Origin: Bremerella sp. JC817
GTDB lineage: Bacteria; Planctomycetota; Planctomycetia; Pirellulales; Pirellulaceae
Direction: 5' to 3'
DNA: 64,000 nt
NCBI RefSeq assembly: GCF_040718835.1
Contig: NZ_JBFEFG010000268.1
Span: 372,001 to 436,000 of the forward strand
The notes beneath the pieces are model-generated. The model did no database searches, was not told where the DNA came from, and was given only the letters and a program-made list of their open reading frames with translations. The position numbers and the translations under genes were made by a program. The stretch's first letter is position 1. Each line of letters begins with the position of its first letter. Below, one piece after another: positions 39,001-48,035 of this stretch.

Positions 39001-39508
39001 ACACTCACCGCAGGGATGATACGTTGTTCGCAGGCATGATTCGTAGGTGGTGGATGTATCGTAGGCAGACCATCCAACTTGAATTTGTCTTGAGCAGACG
39101 CTTATTAGTCACGATGGCCAGCCCACTAGGGCGAGTTCAATTAGACCACCACGATGCGGGATTCGATGGGAAGAATCCGAGTGTGTCTGGCATTTTGCAA
39201 AAACTGTCAGTCCAAGTGACCAACAGCGCTAACCTCATCCCGTCGATCCGTCCCTCGGCGGAGCTTTCTCGTGCCTATTTTCTCGAACGAATGTATGTAA
39301 TTCCGCGCCGGCTGTGCCTGGGTTGCTTTCCCGCGTCTTAGCGATCTTCTTTCCCATTTTCAGGTGCGTGTCGGCAATAGGCACAAAACAGTCGACCTCG
39401 TTCAAGAGCCTCTCGGTTGCTGTGGCTAATTTGGCATGTATGGATGGACGGTTCTGGTCGTCCACCATGCGAAGTGCAGCCCGAAACCCGATTTAAGAGG
39501 TTCGCAAC
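39001..39508. promoter_or_regulatory. Divergent gap between ABC transporter and omega-aminotransferase
   Basis: 508 bp with no gene I can support: an open stretch on the plus strand (38994-39341) has no recognisable protein features. An imperfect hairpin at 39434-39470 (GCATG/CATGC outer, TGGACG/CGTCCA inner, loop GTTCTGGT) lies 38 nt before the aminotransferase start and may be a leader regulatory structure. Operators for the GlxA regulator are expected here but I could not identify a convincing repeat. Confidence 0.4.
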
Positions 39509-40816
39509 GTGGTGATGGATCTTGAAATGCAGAACTACTGGATGCCGTTCACGGCCAATCGTTCTTTCAAGGCTGCCCCCCGGTTGATCACTTCAGCCGA
39601 AGGAGTGCACCTGATCGATCCTGATGGACGACGAATTCTCGACGGCTCGTCCGGATTGTTTTGCGTCCCGGCTGGTCACTGTCGTCCAGAGATCGCGAAG
39701 GCGGTCAGCGAACAGCTCCGCAAGCTCGATTACACCTCTCCCTTTCAGTTCTCGCATCCTGGCGGATTTCGTCTCGCTGAAAAGATTGCCTCGCTGACAC
39801 CGCCTGGTCTCGATCGCATCTTCTTCGCCAATTCCGGATCCGAGTCAGTCGACACCGCGATGAAAATGGCCCTCGCATATCACCGCGCGAATGGTCAGCC
39901 GTCGCGTCAACGTTTCGTCTCTCGAGAACTGGCTTACCACGGCGTGAACTTTGGCGGACTATCTTGCGGCGGAATGGTGAAGAACCGGGAAGGCTTCGGC
40001 ACGCTTCTGCCAGGAGTCGTCCACATGCGCCATACCCAGAGTCAAAAAGGGACCTTTACCAGGGGCCAAGCCGATTCAGGACACGATTTGGCAGATGACC
40101 TGCAGCGAGCAATTGACTTGCACGGAGCCGAAAGCATCGCCGCGGTGATTGTCGAACCGGTGGTTGGGTCGGTCGGTATTCTGGTTCCTCCGAAGGGCTA
40201 TCTTCAGCGTTTACGTCAGATTGCCAGTCAGCATGGAATTCTCTTGATCTTCGACGAAGTGATCACCGGCTTCGGTCGAACTGGCAACCGATTCGCCGCC
40301 CAGACCTTCGACGTACAGCCCGATCTGATCACGATGGCCAAGGCGCTGACCAATGGGTCGATGCCGATGGGGGCCGTCGCCGCGGGCACGCATATCTACG
40401 ACACCATTACGAGCGCGGCGCCGGAAAACGGAATCGAGTTCTTCCACGGTTACACCTATTCCGCCCACCCGGTGGCAACCGCGGCCGCCCTGGCCACGAT
40501 CGAGATTTTCGAGACCGACGGTCTGTTTGAGCAGGCCGCCGACCTGATCGGACCATTTCAAGAAGCAGTCTATTCACTGCAAGAGCTGCCTCTGGTAACC
40601 GACATCCGTAGCTTCGGATTGTTGGCAGGAATTGACCTGGCCCCTGCGGAACGTTTTGGGCAGCGTGGTTTCGCTGCTCTTAAGAAGCTGTTCGAGGCGG
40701 GCCTAATGGTTCGTGTGACGAACGACACGATCATCCTGGCACCCCCGTTCGTGATGACCCCCAAGCAGATCGAGCAAATGGTCAGCATCGTCAAGGATGT
40801 CGTTACTCGTTTGTAG
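39509..40816 (+). CDS. Class III omega-aminotransferase (beta-alanine/taurine:pyruvate type)
   Basis: 435 residues from GTG 39509 (GAGG 8 nt upstream; ATG 39515 two codons in is possible). PLP-dependent fold type I. Early motif MQNYWMPFTANRSFKAAPR is shared with beta-alanine:pyruvate aminotransferases; FFANSGSESVDTAMKMA and YHGVNFGG bind PLP phosphate; IFDEVITGFGRTG carries the cofactor Asp; Lys in DLITMAKALTNGSMPMGAV forms the Schiff base. Transfers a terminal amine from an omega-amino acid (beta-alanine, taurine, GABA or a diamine) to pyruvate. Divergent from the sulfonate/taurine-type ABC operon, which supports a shared catabolic pathway. Followed by an aldo/keto reductase. Confidence 0.9.
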   Translation: MVMDLEMQNYWMPFTANRSFKAAPRLITSAEGVHLIDPDGRRILDGSSGLFCVPAGHCRPEIAKAVSEQLRKLDYTSPFQFSHPGGFRLAEKIASLTPPGLDRIFFANSGSESVDTAMKMALAYHRANGQPSRQRFVSRELAYHGVNFGGLSCGGMVKNREGFGTLLPGVVHMRHTQSQKGTFTRGQADSGHDLADDLQRAIDLHGAESIAAVIVEPVVGSVGILVPPKGYLQRLRQIASQHGILLIFDEVITGFGRTGNRFAAQTFDVQPDLITMAKALTNGSMPMGAVAAGTHIYDTITSAAPENGIEFFHGYTYSAHPVATAAALATIEIFETDGLFEQAADLIGPFQEAVYSLQELPLVTDIRSFGLLAGIDLAPAERFGQRGFAALKKLFEAGLMVRVTNDTIILAPPFVMTPKQIEQMVSIVKDVVTRL

Positions 40817-40847
40817 GTCACCCGACGCGCTGCAAGAAAGGCTTTCC

Positions 40848-41840
40848 ATGAAGTTTACTCACATCGGAATCGATCGCTGCCAGGTATCCGCCGTCGCGTT
40901 GGGCTGCGCCGGGATGACCGACCTGTATGGCCAACGGGACGATCAAGAATCAATCGCCACGATTCACGCCGCACTCGACGCAGGCCTTAACTTTCTCGAC
41001 ACGGCCGACATGTATGGTCCGTTCAGCAACGAACTGCTGATTGCCGATGCCGTCCGCGACCGACGTGACCAAGCCTTCATTGCGACCAAATTCGGTACGC
41101 TGCGTGACGCCAGCGACAAACAAAAGCGGGGCACATGCGGTCGTCCCGATTACGTCAAATCTTCTTGCGACGGTTCCCTCACGCGGCTGGGCATCGACAC
41201 CATCGACCTCTATTACCAGCACCGCGTAGATGTTGCGGTTCCCATTGAAGAGACCGTCGGCGCGATGAAGGAACTGGTGGAAGCGGGTAAGGTTCGATAC
41301 CTCGGCCTTTCCGAGGCATCTGTGGCGACCCTCACGCGAGCCCAGTCAGTTCATCGGATCGACTCGTTGCAGACCGAGTACTCGATCTGGAGTCGCGATG
41401 CCGAAGACATCGGCGTGATCGATTATTGTCGTCAGCACAATATTCTCTTCGTCGCTTGTAGTCCGCTGGGACGCGGGTTTCTCACCGGGCAAATTACGTC
41501 GTTCGACGACCTGGCAGAGGATGACTACCGCCGTCACTCGCCACGTTTCCAAGGCGACAACTTTCAGAAGAACCTGGAAGTGCTCGCGGAATTGCAAGCA
41601 GTCGCCCATGCCCATGGCCGTACGCCTGCCCAACTGGCATTGGCCTGGCTTATGAAGAAAGAACCCCAGATGGTTCCGCTCTTTGGGACCAAGAAGGTGA
41701 AGTACCTCCGCGAAAACCTGCAAGCGTTCGACTTCACTTTGAGCGAAGCCGAGATGCAACAGATCGCCACCGTCGCACCGGAAAACGCATTTGCTGGCGA
41801 ACGTTATACGGACGAACTGATGAAGTTGTTGAATGCCTGA
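40848..41840 (+). CDS. Aldo/keto reductase
   Basis: 330 residues from ATG 40848 (AAAGG 6 nt upstream). An (alpha/beta)8 NADPH-dependent oxidoreductase with the complete tetrad: Asp and Tyr in FLDTADMYGPFSNE, Lys in AFIATKFG, His in DLYYQHRVD. Resembles the AKR12/13 (YajO/pyridoxal-reductase-like) branch (CSPLGRGFLTGQI). Only 31 bp behind the aminotransferase, so probably co-transcribed; it could reduce the aldehyde left by transamination, an inference from position. Confidence 0.92.
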   Translation: MKFTHIGIDRCQVSAVALGCAGMTDLYGQRDDQESIATIHAALDAGLNFLDTADMYGPFSNELLIADAVRDRRDQAFIATKFGTLRDASDKQKRGTCGRPDYVKSSCDGSLTRLGIDTIDLYYQHRVDVAVPIEETVGAMKELVEAGKVRYLGLSEASVATLTRAQSVHRIDSLQTEYSIWSRDAEDIGVIDYCRQHNILFVACSPLGRGFLTGQITSFDDLAEDDYRRHSPRFQGDNFQKNLEVLAELQAVAHAHGRTPAQLALAWLMKKEPQMVPLFGTKKVKYLRENLQAFDFTLSEAEMQQIATVAPENAFAGERYTDELMKLLNA

Positions 41841-41882
41841 TTCACTCCTTTCCATTCCCTCCTGAACCCACGAGACTTGGCC

Positions 41883-43199
41883 ATGCCTTACCGTTTGAAG
41901 CCGTTGCTGGCGGCAGTCGTGCTCGCCTTCGCCACGCTACCGCTCATGTCTTCCAATTCCGTCCAAGCGTGCACGACGGCCGTGATCAGTGGTCGCGCCA
42001 CCAGCGATGGTCGCCCGATCTTGTGGAAGAATCGCGATACGCGTGATACGACACATCAAGAGATTTTGCAGCTAACCGAAGGAAAGCACCGAGCGATCGG
42101 CGTCGTCAACGCTGGAAAGACGAATTCGGTCTGGATGGGAGTCAACGAAGCTGGCTTCTGCATCGAGAACTCCGTCGCACGCGACCTGGCCATCCCTGGC
42201 AAGAAGAGCGGCCTCGGTAATGGTGGGTTGATGAAGCGTGCCCTGGAGACTTGTGCCACGGTCGCTGAGTTCAAGCAGTTGCTGGAGGAAACAGACGAAA
42301 CCGGGCGTACCACCATCGGCAACTTCGGCGTGATCGACGGAGCAGGGGGCGCCGCAATGTTCGAGGTCGGTCCGAAGTCGCACGTGATGTACGACGCCAA
42401 CGATCCCGAAACGGCCCCTGATGGAATTGTTGTCCGGGCCAACTTCGCCACAACGGTTCGGGACCTGCCGATCGACCCGACCGCTGATCAGCTTGTGGAA
42501 GTACCTTCGCAAGATCGTTACCGTCGTGCTTGTTCGTTGCTTAAGCCGCTGGCTGGAGACAAGATCAGTGTCGCCTATGTTCTCCGGAACTGTACACGTG
42601 ACCTGAGCGACTCGAAACTCGCGCCGCTGCCCGGTAGCGTGAATCTGAAAGGGAATCCCCTACCGCCTGAGATTGATACCGCGAACACGATCAGTCGTTC
42701 TTTTACGGTTTCGGCGGCCGTGTTCCATGGCGTTTTACCGGATGAGGATCCTCGCCTAACGACGATGTGGACGATTCTCGGCGAGCCGATCTTCTCGCTC
42801 GCGGTTCCTTGTTTTGCAGCCACGACCGACCTCAGTCCCGAGCTCGTCGGGAAACGAGGTGCTCCGATCAACGAGTTGGCTAACTCGCTACGAACCTGGA
42901 ACTACTTCCCGGAAGCGGAGACCCTCCGCGGTGACGGACTGCCTGATCTTTGGAAAGAACTGTGGGCTACGGAAGATCAGCTACTCGCCGAAACGCTACA
43001 GCAACGTGACGCATGGCAAACCGCACCATTCACGGCCGAAGAACTGACTGCCTTTCAGAAGCAGCAAGTGGAGACTGCTTATGGCACGCTGCGAGCTGCC
43101 TTCCTGGCGACGAAGAACGAAGCTCTGACGCGAATCTCGGCGCCACTTCCTGATTTCACGCTCGCCACCGAACTTTCGGAATCGGTAACCGATCGATGA
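41883..43199 (+). CDS. Exported Ntn-type cysteine hydrolase (C45/C59/C69-like), copy 1
   Basis: 438 residues from ATG 41883 (the frame is open two codons earlier at a TTG). Signal peptide ends QA-CTTAVISG, so cleavage or autoprocessing exposes Cys30 as the N-terminal nucleophile. The start of the mature chain, CTTAVISGRATSDGRPILWKN, matches the Cys-Ntn hydrolases (choloylglycine hydrolase, acyl-CoA:6-APA acyltransferase, dipeptidase C69). Further core features are GFCIENSVARD and TTIGNFGVIDGAGGAAMFEV. Hydrolyses a linear C-N amide bond; substrate unknown. A paralogue begins at 62800. Lies in the run of plus-strand hydrolases from 39509 to 46552. Confidence 0.8.
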   Translation: MPYRLKPLLAAVVLAFATLPLMSSNSVQACTTAVISGRATSDGRPILWKNRDTRDTTHQEILQLTEGKHRAIGVVNAGKTNSVWMGVNEAGFCIENSVARDLAIPGKKSGLGNGGLMKRALETCATVAEFKQLLEETDETGRTTIGNFGVIDGAGGAAMFEVGPKSHVMYDANDPETAPDGIVVRANFATTVRDLPIDPTADQLVEVPSQDRYRRACSLLKPLAGDKISVAYVLRNCTRDLSDSKLAPLPGSVNLKGNPLPPEIDTANTISRSFTVSAAVFHGVLPDEDPRLTTMWTILGEPIFSLAVPCFAATTDLSPELVGKRGAPINELANSLRTWNYFPEAETLRGDGLPDLWKELWATEDQLLAETLQQRDAWQTAPFTAEELTAFQKQQVETAYGTLRAAFLATKNEALTRISAPLPDFTLATELSESVTDR

Positions 43200-43244
43200 A
43201 CCTTCCTGTTGACTGCGAATAGTCCCCACCCGGAGAACCTACCC

Positions 43245-44033
43245 ATGACCCTACCTGGAATGAAGGCCATGTTTGCCGCAGCGTGCTGCCTGATGGCTGC
43301 GCTGACGACCAATACCCTGGCAGAAGAAGCCACGCCCATCACCCCAATCGAGCCCGTCAAGGTTGCGGTGTACGACCACTCCGGCGGTACCGCCAATGGA
43401 CCGAAGGATCTCGCCAAGTTTTTGATCGCCGAAAATGGTTTTCAGATGACCATCGTCACGGCGCAAGAGATCCGCGATGGCGTCTTGATGAATGGTTTCG
43501 ACGTACTGGTGATGCCTGGGGGAATGGCCAGTGCCCAAGCCAAGAACCTCGAAGAATCAGGACGAGACGAAGTTCGACGTTACGTGAAATCAGGCGGCGG
43601 CTATGTCGGCATCTGTGCCGGAGCTTACCTGAGCACTACGTACAAACCATGGGCGCTCGGTATCGTGAATGCCAAGGTTTGGGATCTGGCGCACTGGGCA
43701 CGGGGAACCGGCATGGTGAAGCTCGAGATGACTCCTTCCGGTTGCTCGACTTTGAAGATGCCTAAGGATCAGGTGGAAGTCTACTACGGTCAGGGTCCCA
43801 TGATCGTCCCAGGGAACGACCCCGACCTGCCAGGGTACGAGATCCTGGCGACTTATGGTTCGGAGATCGCCGCCAAAGGTGCTCCCGAAGGAGCAATGGT
43901 GGGCATGCATGCGATCGTCCGCACGATGTATGGACAAGGCCGCGTCGTGGCATTCAGTCCTCATCCCGAGAAAAAGTACGGGCCCGAATCGCTGATGGCG
44001 GAAGGGATCCGCTGGGCAGGACGAGGAGACTGA
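43245..44033 (+). CDS. Exported class I GATase-like protein (BPL_N domain)
   Basis: 262 residues from ATG 43245 (GGAG 9 nt upstream) with signal peptide KAMFAAACCLMAALTTNTLA. The body has a flavodoxin-like class I glutamine amidotransferase fold with the nucleophile elbow YVGICAGAYLS (Cys) and a C-terminal VAFSPHPEKK giving His and Glu of the triad, as in BPL_N domains linked to biotin protein ligase. Here it is free-standing and secreted, so it is not a biotin enzyme. 45 bp after the Ntn hydrolase and 50 bp before the carboxypeptidase, probably the same operon. Function unknown. Confidence 0.82.
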   Translation: MTLPGMKAMFAAACCLMAALTTNTLAEEATPITPIEPVKVAVYDHSGGTANGPKDLAKFLIAENGFQMTIVTAQEIRDGVLMNGFDVLVMPGGMASAQAKNLEESGRDEVRRYVKSGGGYVGICAGAYLSTTYKPWALGIVNAKVWDLAHWARGTGMVKLEMTPSGCSTLKMPKDQVEVYYGQGPMIVPGNDPDLPGYEILATYGSEIAAKGAPEGAMVGMHAIVRTMYGQGRVVAFSPHPEKKYGPESLMAEGIRWAGRGD

Positions 44034-44083
44034 TAGCCTCGTCCCCAACCATCCAATACGTTTCCCCTTTCGGATGAAAGTTT

Positions 44084-46552
44084 ATGATTCGAACCAACCG
44101 CACGCTTGCGTTGATATTCTCTCTTACTTTGACGACATTCACCTTGGCAGCGAAGCCGGAACCCACGCAGGTTCCCGCTTCGCCTGCTCAGTTTCTTGAG
44201 CGACCGTTAGCGGCCGATTTTGAACTGGTCGATTGGACCACGGTCGAGTCGTATTACCAGCAGTTGTCCAAGACGGCTCCAACCGTGCAGATGAACGAAG
44301 TGGGCCAGTCGACCGAAGGCCGTCGTTTCTATTCGGTGGTGATCTCTTCGGAAGCGAACCTCGCCAATCTCGCGGCAATCAAGGCGGCTTCCAAGACGAT
44401 CGCCGACCCACGCGGCAAGTCCGAGGAACAACTCGCCAAGGCAGTCGCTGAGGGCAAGGTGGTTTTGATGATTACCCCCACGATGCACTCAGACGAGCCC
44501 GCGGCGACCGAAATGGGAATGGAACTTGCCTGGCACCTGGCAACCTCCCAGGAAGAGCCTTGGAAGTCGATGCGTGCCGAAGCGGTGACCGTTATTCTTC
44601 CCTCCCTCAATCCTGACGGAATCGATCACGTCACCCATTGGTACAAGGACAATCTCGGTACCCCGTACGAAGATTCTTCGCTGCCCGAGCTCTATCAGAA
44701 GTACGCCGGGCACGATAACAATCGCGACTTCTTCGCCCTGACCCAGGTCGAATCGCAGTTGCTTTCCGAATTGATGTACGACGAATGGAATCCGCAAATC
44801 TTATGGGACGTTCATCAGCAGGGGTCGGCCCGGGAAAGATTCTTCGTCCCTCCCTACAAAGACCCGCTCAACGAAAACATCGATCCGCAGATTGTCGCCG
44901 CTTTGAATGCAATTGGTAACCGGGCGGTCCTCGATATGACGCGCGATGGGCTAACCGGAATCGCAACTGGCGTCTCTTACGATAACTGGTGGAATGGCGG
45001 GAATCGGTCGGTCCCGGCGCGTGCCAATATTGTTGGTATTCTGACGGAAGCCGCTTCGGTGAATTATGCTTCGCCCGTCTTTCTCAAAGTCTCGGATCTG
45101 CGAGACCCACTCGGTCGGTCGGAGTATCGGGCCTCGAACCGCTTCGTGGCGCCATGGCCGGGAGGCTGGTGGCGGCAGGCCGACATCGTGAACTACGAGT
45201 TGTCGTTTGCCCGTTCGCTCCTGGGAAGCATCGGGCGTGAACCGAAGATCTGGTTGGAAACGAAGTTGGCGGCCGCGCTTCAAGCATCGACGATCGACGA
45301 ACAGTCGAAACGTCAGGCCTGGTTGATCACGACCGACAACGAAGACATCGGCGCCGTCCAGCGACTGATCGATTCGCTTCAGCAGTTGGGCGTTGAACTT
45401 CACACGAGCGAATCGATCCTGACCGCTGACGAAAGAAGCTATGCACCCGGCACCATCATCGTTCGCTGCGACCAGCCCCACTCGCGGCTGGTGAACGACT
45501 TGTTCGAGTGGAAGCTGTTCCCCAAGGGCGAGACTCCTTACGACGTATCCGGCTGGTCGCTGCCGACACTCTTCGGCTTGCATGTCGTCGAGGTCGTTCA
45601 GCCGCTGGAAGGGGAACTGTCACTGCTGAAGACGGGCAAACTGCCAGAGGCATTCGCGGAAGCTCATCCGCAGAAAGATTGGACGCTGCGAGATAGCCGA
45701 CAATGGACCGCCTTGAATCGTCATCTGGTGAGCGAAGAACCGTTTCAAGTCGCGCTCAAGGACGAAAAGAGCATCGCCGCGAACCCTCCGCGTCTTGAAC
45801 CAGAACTTGCCAATCGTGTCGAACGAATGCCGCGTGTGGGTGTATATGCTCCCTGGCGGGCCAGCATCGACGAAGGTTGGCTCCGCTGGACGCTTGATTA
45901 CTTCGAGACCCCTTATCAACGAGTGCGTAACTCGATGGTTCGGGCAGGCAACTTGCGGGCAGACTTCGATGTCATCTTGATTCCAGATATCGTCTCGTCA
46001 ATTGTCGAAGAAGGACGAAGCGAAAGCAGCACGGCAGCGGCGATGGCTGGTGGTCTCGATACCGACGGCGCCGTCGCGTTGGAAGAATTCGTGCGGGATG
46101 GTGGCAAGTTGATCGTGATGGAAAGCGCGACCCCCTGGGCGATCGATCTATTTCGCTTGCCGCTGATCGACGTCACGGAAGAAGCGAAGGGGTTTTCCTG
46201 CAGTGGCAGTGTCGTGCGAGGGGAAGTCCAAGAGCATGAACTGACGCATGGATTGAACGCGACGATCCCATTCATGTTTACGCATTCCAAAGCGTGGAGG
46301 GAAACGACTAGCAAGGAAAGCGAAGAGCTCGACGCGGTCGACTATCAGGTCGAACCACTTTTACGTTATGCCTCACGACGTGTACTACTTTCCGGAGCAA
46401 TGACCAAGCCAGAAGTAATTCAGGGGCAGATGGCATGGACCCGCGTGCAATGCGGTGAAGGTTCGATCCACCTGTTCGGCTTCCGGCCGTACTACCGCGG
46501 CTGGACGCACGCATCGTTTCATTTGCTGATGCGTGCGATCATGTTCGACTAG
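44084..46552 (+). CDS. Exported zinc carboxypeptidase, M14 family
   Basis: 822 residues with signal peptide (ALIFSLTLTTFTLA). The M14 catalytic domain (~45-390) shows zinc ligands His135 and Glu138 in TPTMHSDEPA and His244 in WDVHQQGSA, the substrate-carboxylate signature HDNNRDF, and a candidate general base Glu in GILTEAASV. The C-terminal ~400 residues contain a GATase-like region (FDVILIPDIV, LEEFVRDGGKLIVMES) as in other long exported M14 proteins. Cleaves C-terminal residues from peptides or peptidoglycan stems. Last gene of the run from 39509; transcription ends in the hairpin at 46607. Confidence 0.9.
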   Translation: MIRTNRTLALIFSLTLTTFTLAAKPEPTQVPASPAQFLERPLAADFELVDWTTVESYYQQLSKTAPTVQMNEVGQSTEGRRFYSVVISSEANLANLAAIKAASKTIADPRGKSEEQLAKAVAEGKVVLMITPTMHSDEPAATEMGMELAWHLATSQEEPWKSMRAEAVTVILPSLNPDGIDHVTHWYKDNLGTPYEDSSLPELYQKYAGHDNNRDFFALTQVESQLLSELMYDEWNPQILWDVHQQGSARERFFVPPYKDPLNENIDPQIVAALNAIGNRAVLDMTRDGLTGIATGVSYDNWWNGGNRSVPARANIVGILTEAASVNYASPVFLKVSDLRDPLGRSEYRASNRFVAPWPGGWWRQADIVNYELSFARSLLGSIGREPKIWLETKLAAALQASTIDEQSKRQAWLITTDNEDIGAVQRLIDSLQQLGVELHTSESILTADERSYAPGTIIVRCDQPHSRLVNDLFEWKLFPKGETPYDVSGWSLPTLFGLHVVEVVQPLEGELSLLKTGKLPEAFAEAHPQKDWTLRDSRQWTALNRHLVSEEPFQVALKDEKSIAANPPRLEPELANRVERMPRVGVYAPWRASIDEGWLRWTLDYFETPYQRVRNSMVRAGNLRADFDVILIPDIVSSIVEEGRSESSTAAAMAGGLDTDGAVALEEFVRDGGKLIVMESATPWAIDLFRLPLIDVTEEAKGFSCSGSVVRGEVQEHELTHGLNATIPFMFTHSKAWRETTSKESEELDAVDYQVEPLLRYASRRVLLSGAMTKPEVIQGQMAWTRVQCGEGSIHLFGFRPYYRGWTHASFHLLMRAIMFD

Positions 46553-46559
46553 AAATGAA

Positions 46560-46584
46560 AACGGCACTTCTTCGAAGTGCCGTT
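46560..46584 (-). terminator. Terminator of the respiratory operon (minus strand)
   Basis: AACGGCACTTC (46560-46570), 3-nt loop, GAAGTGCCGTT (46574-46584): a perfect 11-bp stem. Read on the minus strand it is followed by TTCATTTC, a U-rich tail, so it fits termination of the cox/bc operon whose last stop is at 46615. Only 7 bp after the opposing carboxypeptidase stop. Confidence 0.75.
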
Positions 46585-46606
46585 CTACCAACTTTTGAAC
46601 GTCCCC

Positions 46607-46640
46607 AAGGCCGACTAGTTGTCGGCCTTTTCTTCTTCTT
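46607..46640 (+). terminator. Terminator of the carboxypeptidase transcript (plus strand)
   Basis: AAGGCCGAC (46607-46615), loop TAGTT, GTCGGCCTT (46621-46629), then TTCTTCTTCTT. A 9-bp perfect stem with a pyrimidine tail on the plus strand. The right half lies inside the last codons of the opposing cytochrome b gene, so coding sequence doubles as terminator. Confidence 0.65.
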
Positions 46641-48033
46641 GGGGATGGTCGGTCCGGGTCAGAAGAAAGTCGACCATCTTGTCCATCTCGACCGCTGTCA
46701 GCGATGCGGCAAACGATGGCATGTTGTAACCACCGTTCGAGATTCGAATCACAAGTTCACCCCGATCGAGTCGCGATCCGATGTCGGACAAGACCGGTCC
46801 GCGATGCCCACCGTAGCCATCGATATCGTGGCAATAGAGACACCCCTTCTGGTGAACCAACAACGCCCCTTCCTGGATCTTCGGATCGTTCGATTTCACG
46901 ATTTCGGGCGGAAGTGGCTTCACATCGAAGTCAGGCGACCAAGGCTTCAAATAGCCATAAATCGTCAGCACGATGAAAGCGGTGGCACCAAAGATGACCG
47001 TCCCGACGGCCCAAGGCCGCTGCGAGGGTGCTCGTTGTCCCTTGTTAGAGAGCAATGGCAGCACGAACAAGATCACGAAACCCAGGACTGGCGAGCCGAG
47101 AATGATATATGTTTCCAGGGCAGGCGGAAGCATCGACAGTACGGCGAAGTACCACCAGAAATACCAATCCGGCATCGGGTTGGCATGAATATTCGCCGGG
47201 TCAGGACTTGGTCCCAGTGCTGGCGGACCGATGAAGATCGAGCACGCCAGGATCACCCCAACCACGATGGTCGAGAAAATCACGTCTCGCCACATCGCAT
47301 CAGGCCAGAACGGAACGCCCGTCTTGTGGAGTCGCTTCTCGTAGTTCTCTTTGTAGGTTTCCGGTTCGACCGGCTGATTCTTCTTCGGCATTTCGGAAAT
47401 ACCATGCCGCAAGATCAGCCACATGTGCAAGCCGATGCCTGCGAAGATCAACCCTGGCAAGATGAAGACGTGAATCGCGAAGAAGCGACTTAACGTCGAA
47501 CCACCGACGGTCTCGCCACCCAGGATGAAGTGAGCAATGTATTCGCCAATGAACGGAACGCGGCCTGCCATTTCTGCGGCGACCATCACCGACCAAACGC
47601 CATTAGCATCCCAGCGGAGAAGCTGCCCGGTAAACGCCATGCCCAGCACCACGAACAGCAGCACCACGCCGCTCATCCAGTTCATTTCGCGCGGATATTT
47701 ATACGACGCATGCAGAAAGACCTGGGTCATGTGAATGACCGCCATCATCACCATCGCGGTGGCACCGTAATAATGCATCCCACGAACGATGAATCCGAGC
47801 GTGGCATCTTCCGTGATGTATTTCAGGCTTTCGTAGGCGGCATCTCCCCCGGGCACATAGACCATAGCCAAGGCGATCCCGGTGAGGACCTGAACAATGA
47901 AGGCGCACAAGGTCGCGCTACCGAAGACGTACCACCACCGCGCATCGTCCGGCACGACGTGTTTCATAATGGGCATCACGACATCGGAAAATCCTGTCCG
48001 ATCGTCGATCCAGCTCCAAATCTTGCCGATCAT
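46615..48033 (-). CDS. b6-type cytochrome b with fused C-terminal cytochrome c
   Basis: 472 residues from ATG 48033, 2 bp after the Rieske stop; the longer open frame to 48216 only shadows the Rieske gene. Haem b ligands: His87/His101 (GMHYYGA, AVIHMTQ) and a second pair in AIHVFILPGLIFAGIGLHMW with 14 residues between, the b6-type spacing. Subunit IV-like helices carry the Qo motif as PDWY (NPMPDWYFWWYF) rather than PEWY. The C-terminus (~385-460) is a monohaem c domain (GCLYCHDIDGYGGHRGP). Quinol:cytochrome c oxidoreductase core, inner membrane; the fused haem replaces cytochrome c1. PDWY tends to go with menaquinone. Confidence 0.93.
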   Translation of the reverse strand: MIGKIWSWIDDRTGFSDVVMPIMKHVVPDDARWWYVFGSATLCAFIVQVLTGIALAMVYVPGGDAAYESLKYITEDATLGFIVRGMHYYGATAMVMMAVIHMTQVFLHASYKYPREMNWMSGVVLLFVVLGMAFTGQLLRWDANGVWSVMVAAEMAGRVPFIGEYIAHFILGGETVGGSTLSRFFAIHVFILPGLIFAGIGLHMWLILRHGISEMPKKNQPVEPETYKENYEKRLHKTGVPFWPDAMWRDVIFSTIVVGVILACSIFIGPPALGPSPDPANIHANPMPDWYFWWYFAVLSMLPPALETYIILGSPVLGFVILFVLPLLSNKGQRAPSQRPWAVGTVIFGATAFIVLTIYGYLKPWSPDFDVKPLPPEIVKSNDPKIQEGALLVHQKGCLYCHDIDGYGGHRGPVLSDIGSRLDRGELVIRISNGGYNMPSFAASLTAVEMDKMVDFLLTRTDHPQEEEKADN

Positions 48034-48035
48034 CG

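Noticed and set aside
38994..39341. 115-codon plus-strand frame in the ABC/aminotransferase gap
   Set aside because: No recognisable domain, no Shine-Dalgarno, and basic residue composition like a random frame.
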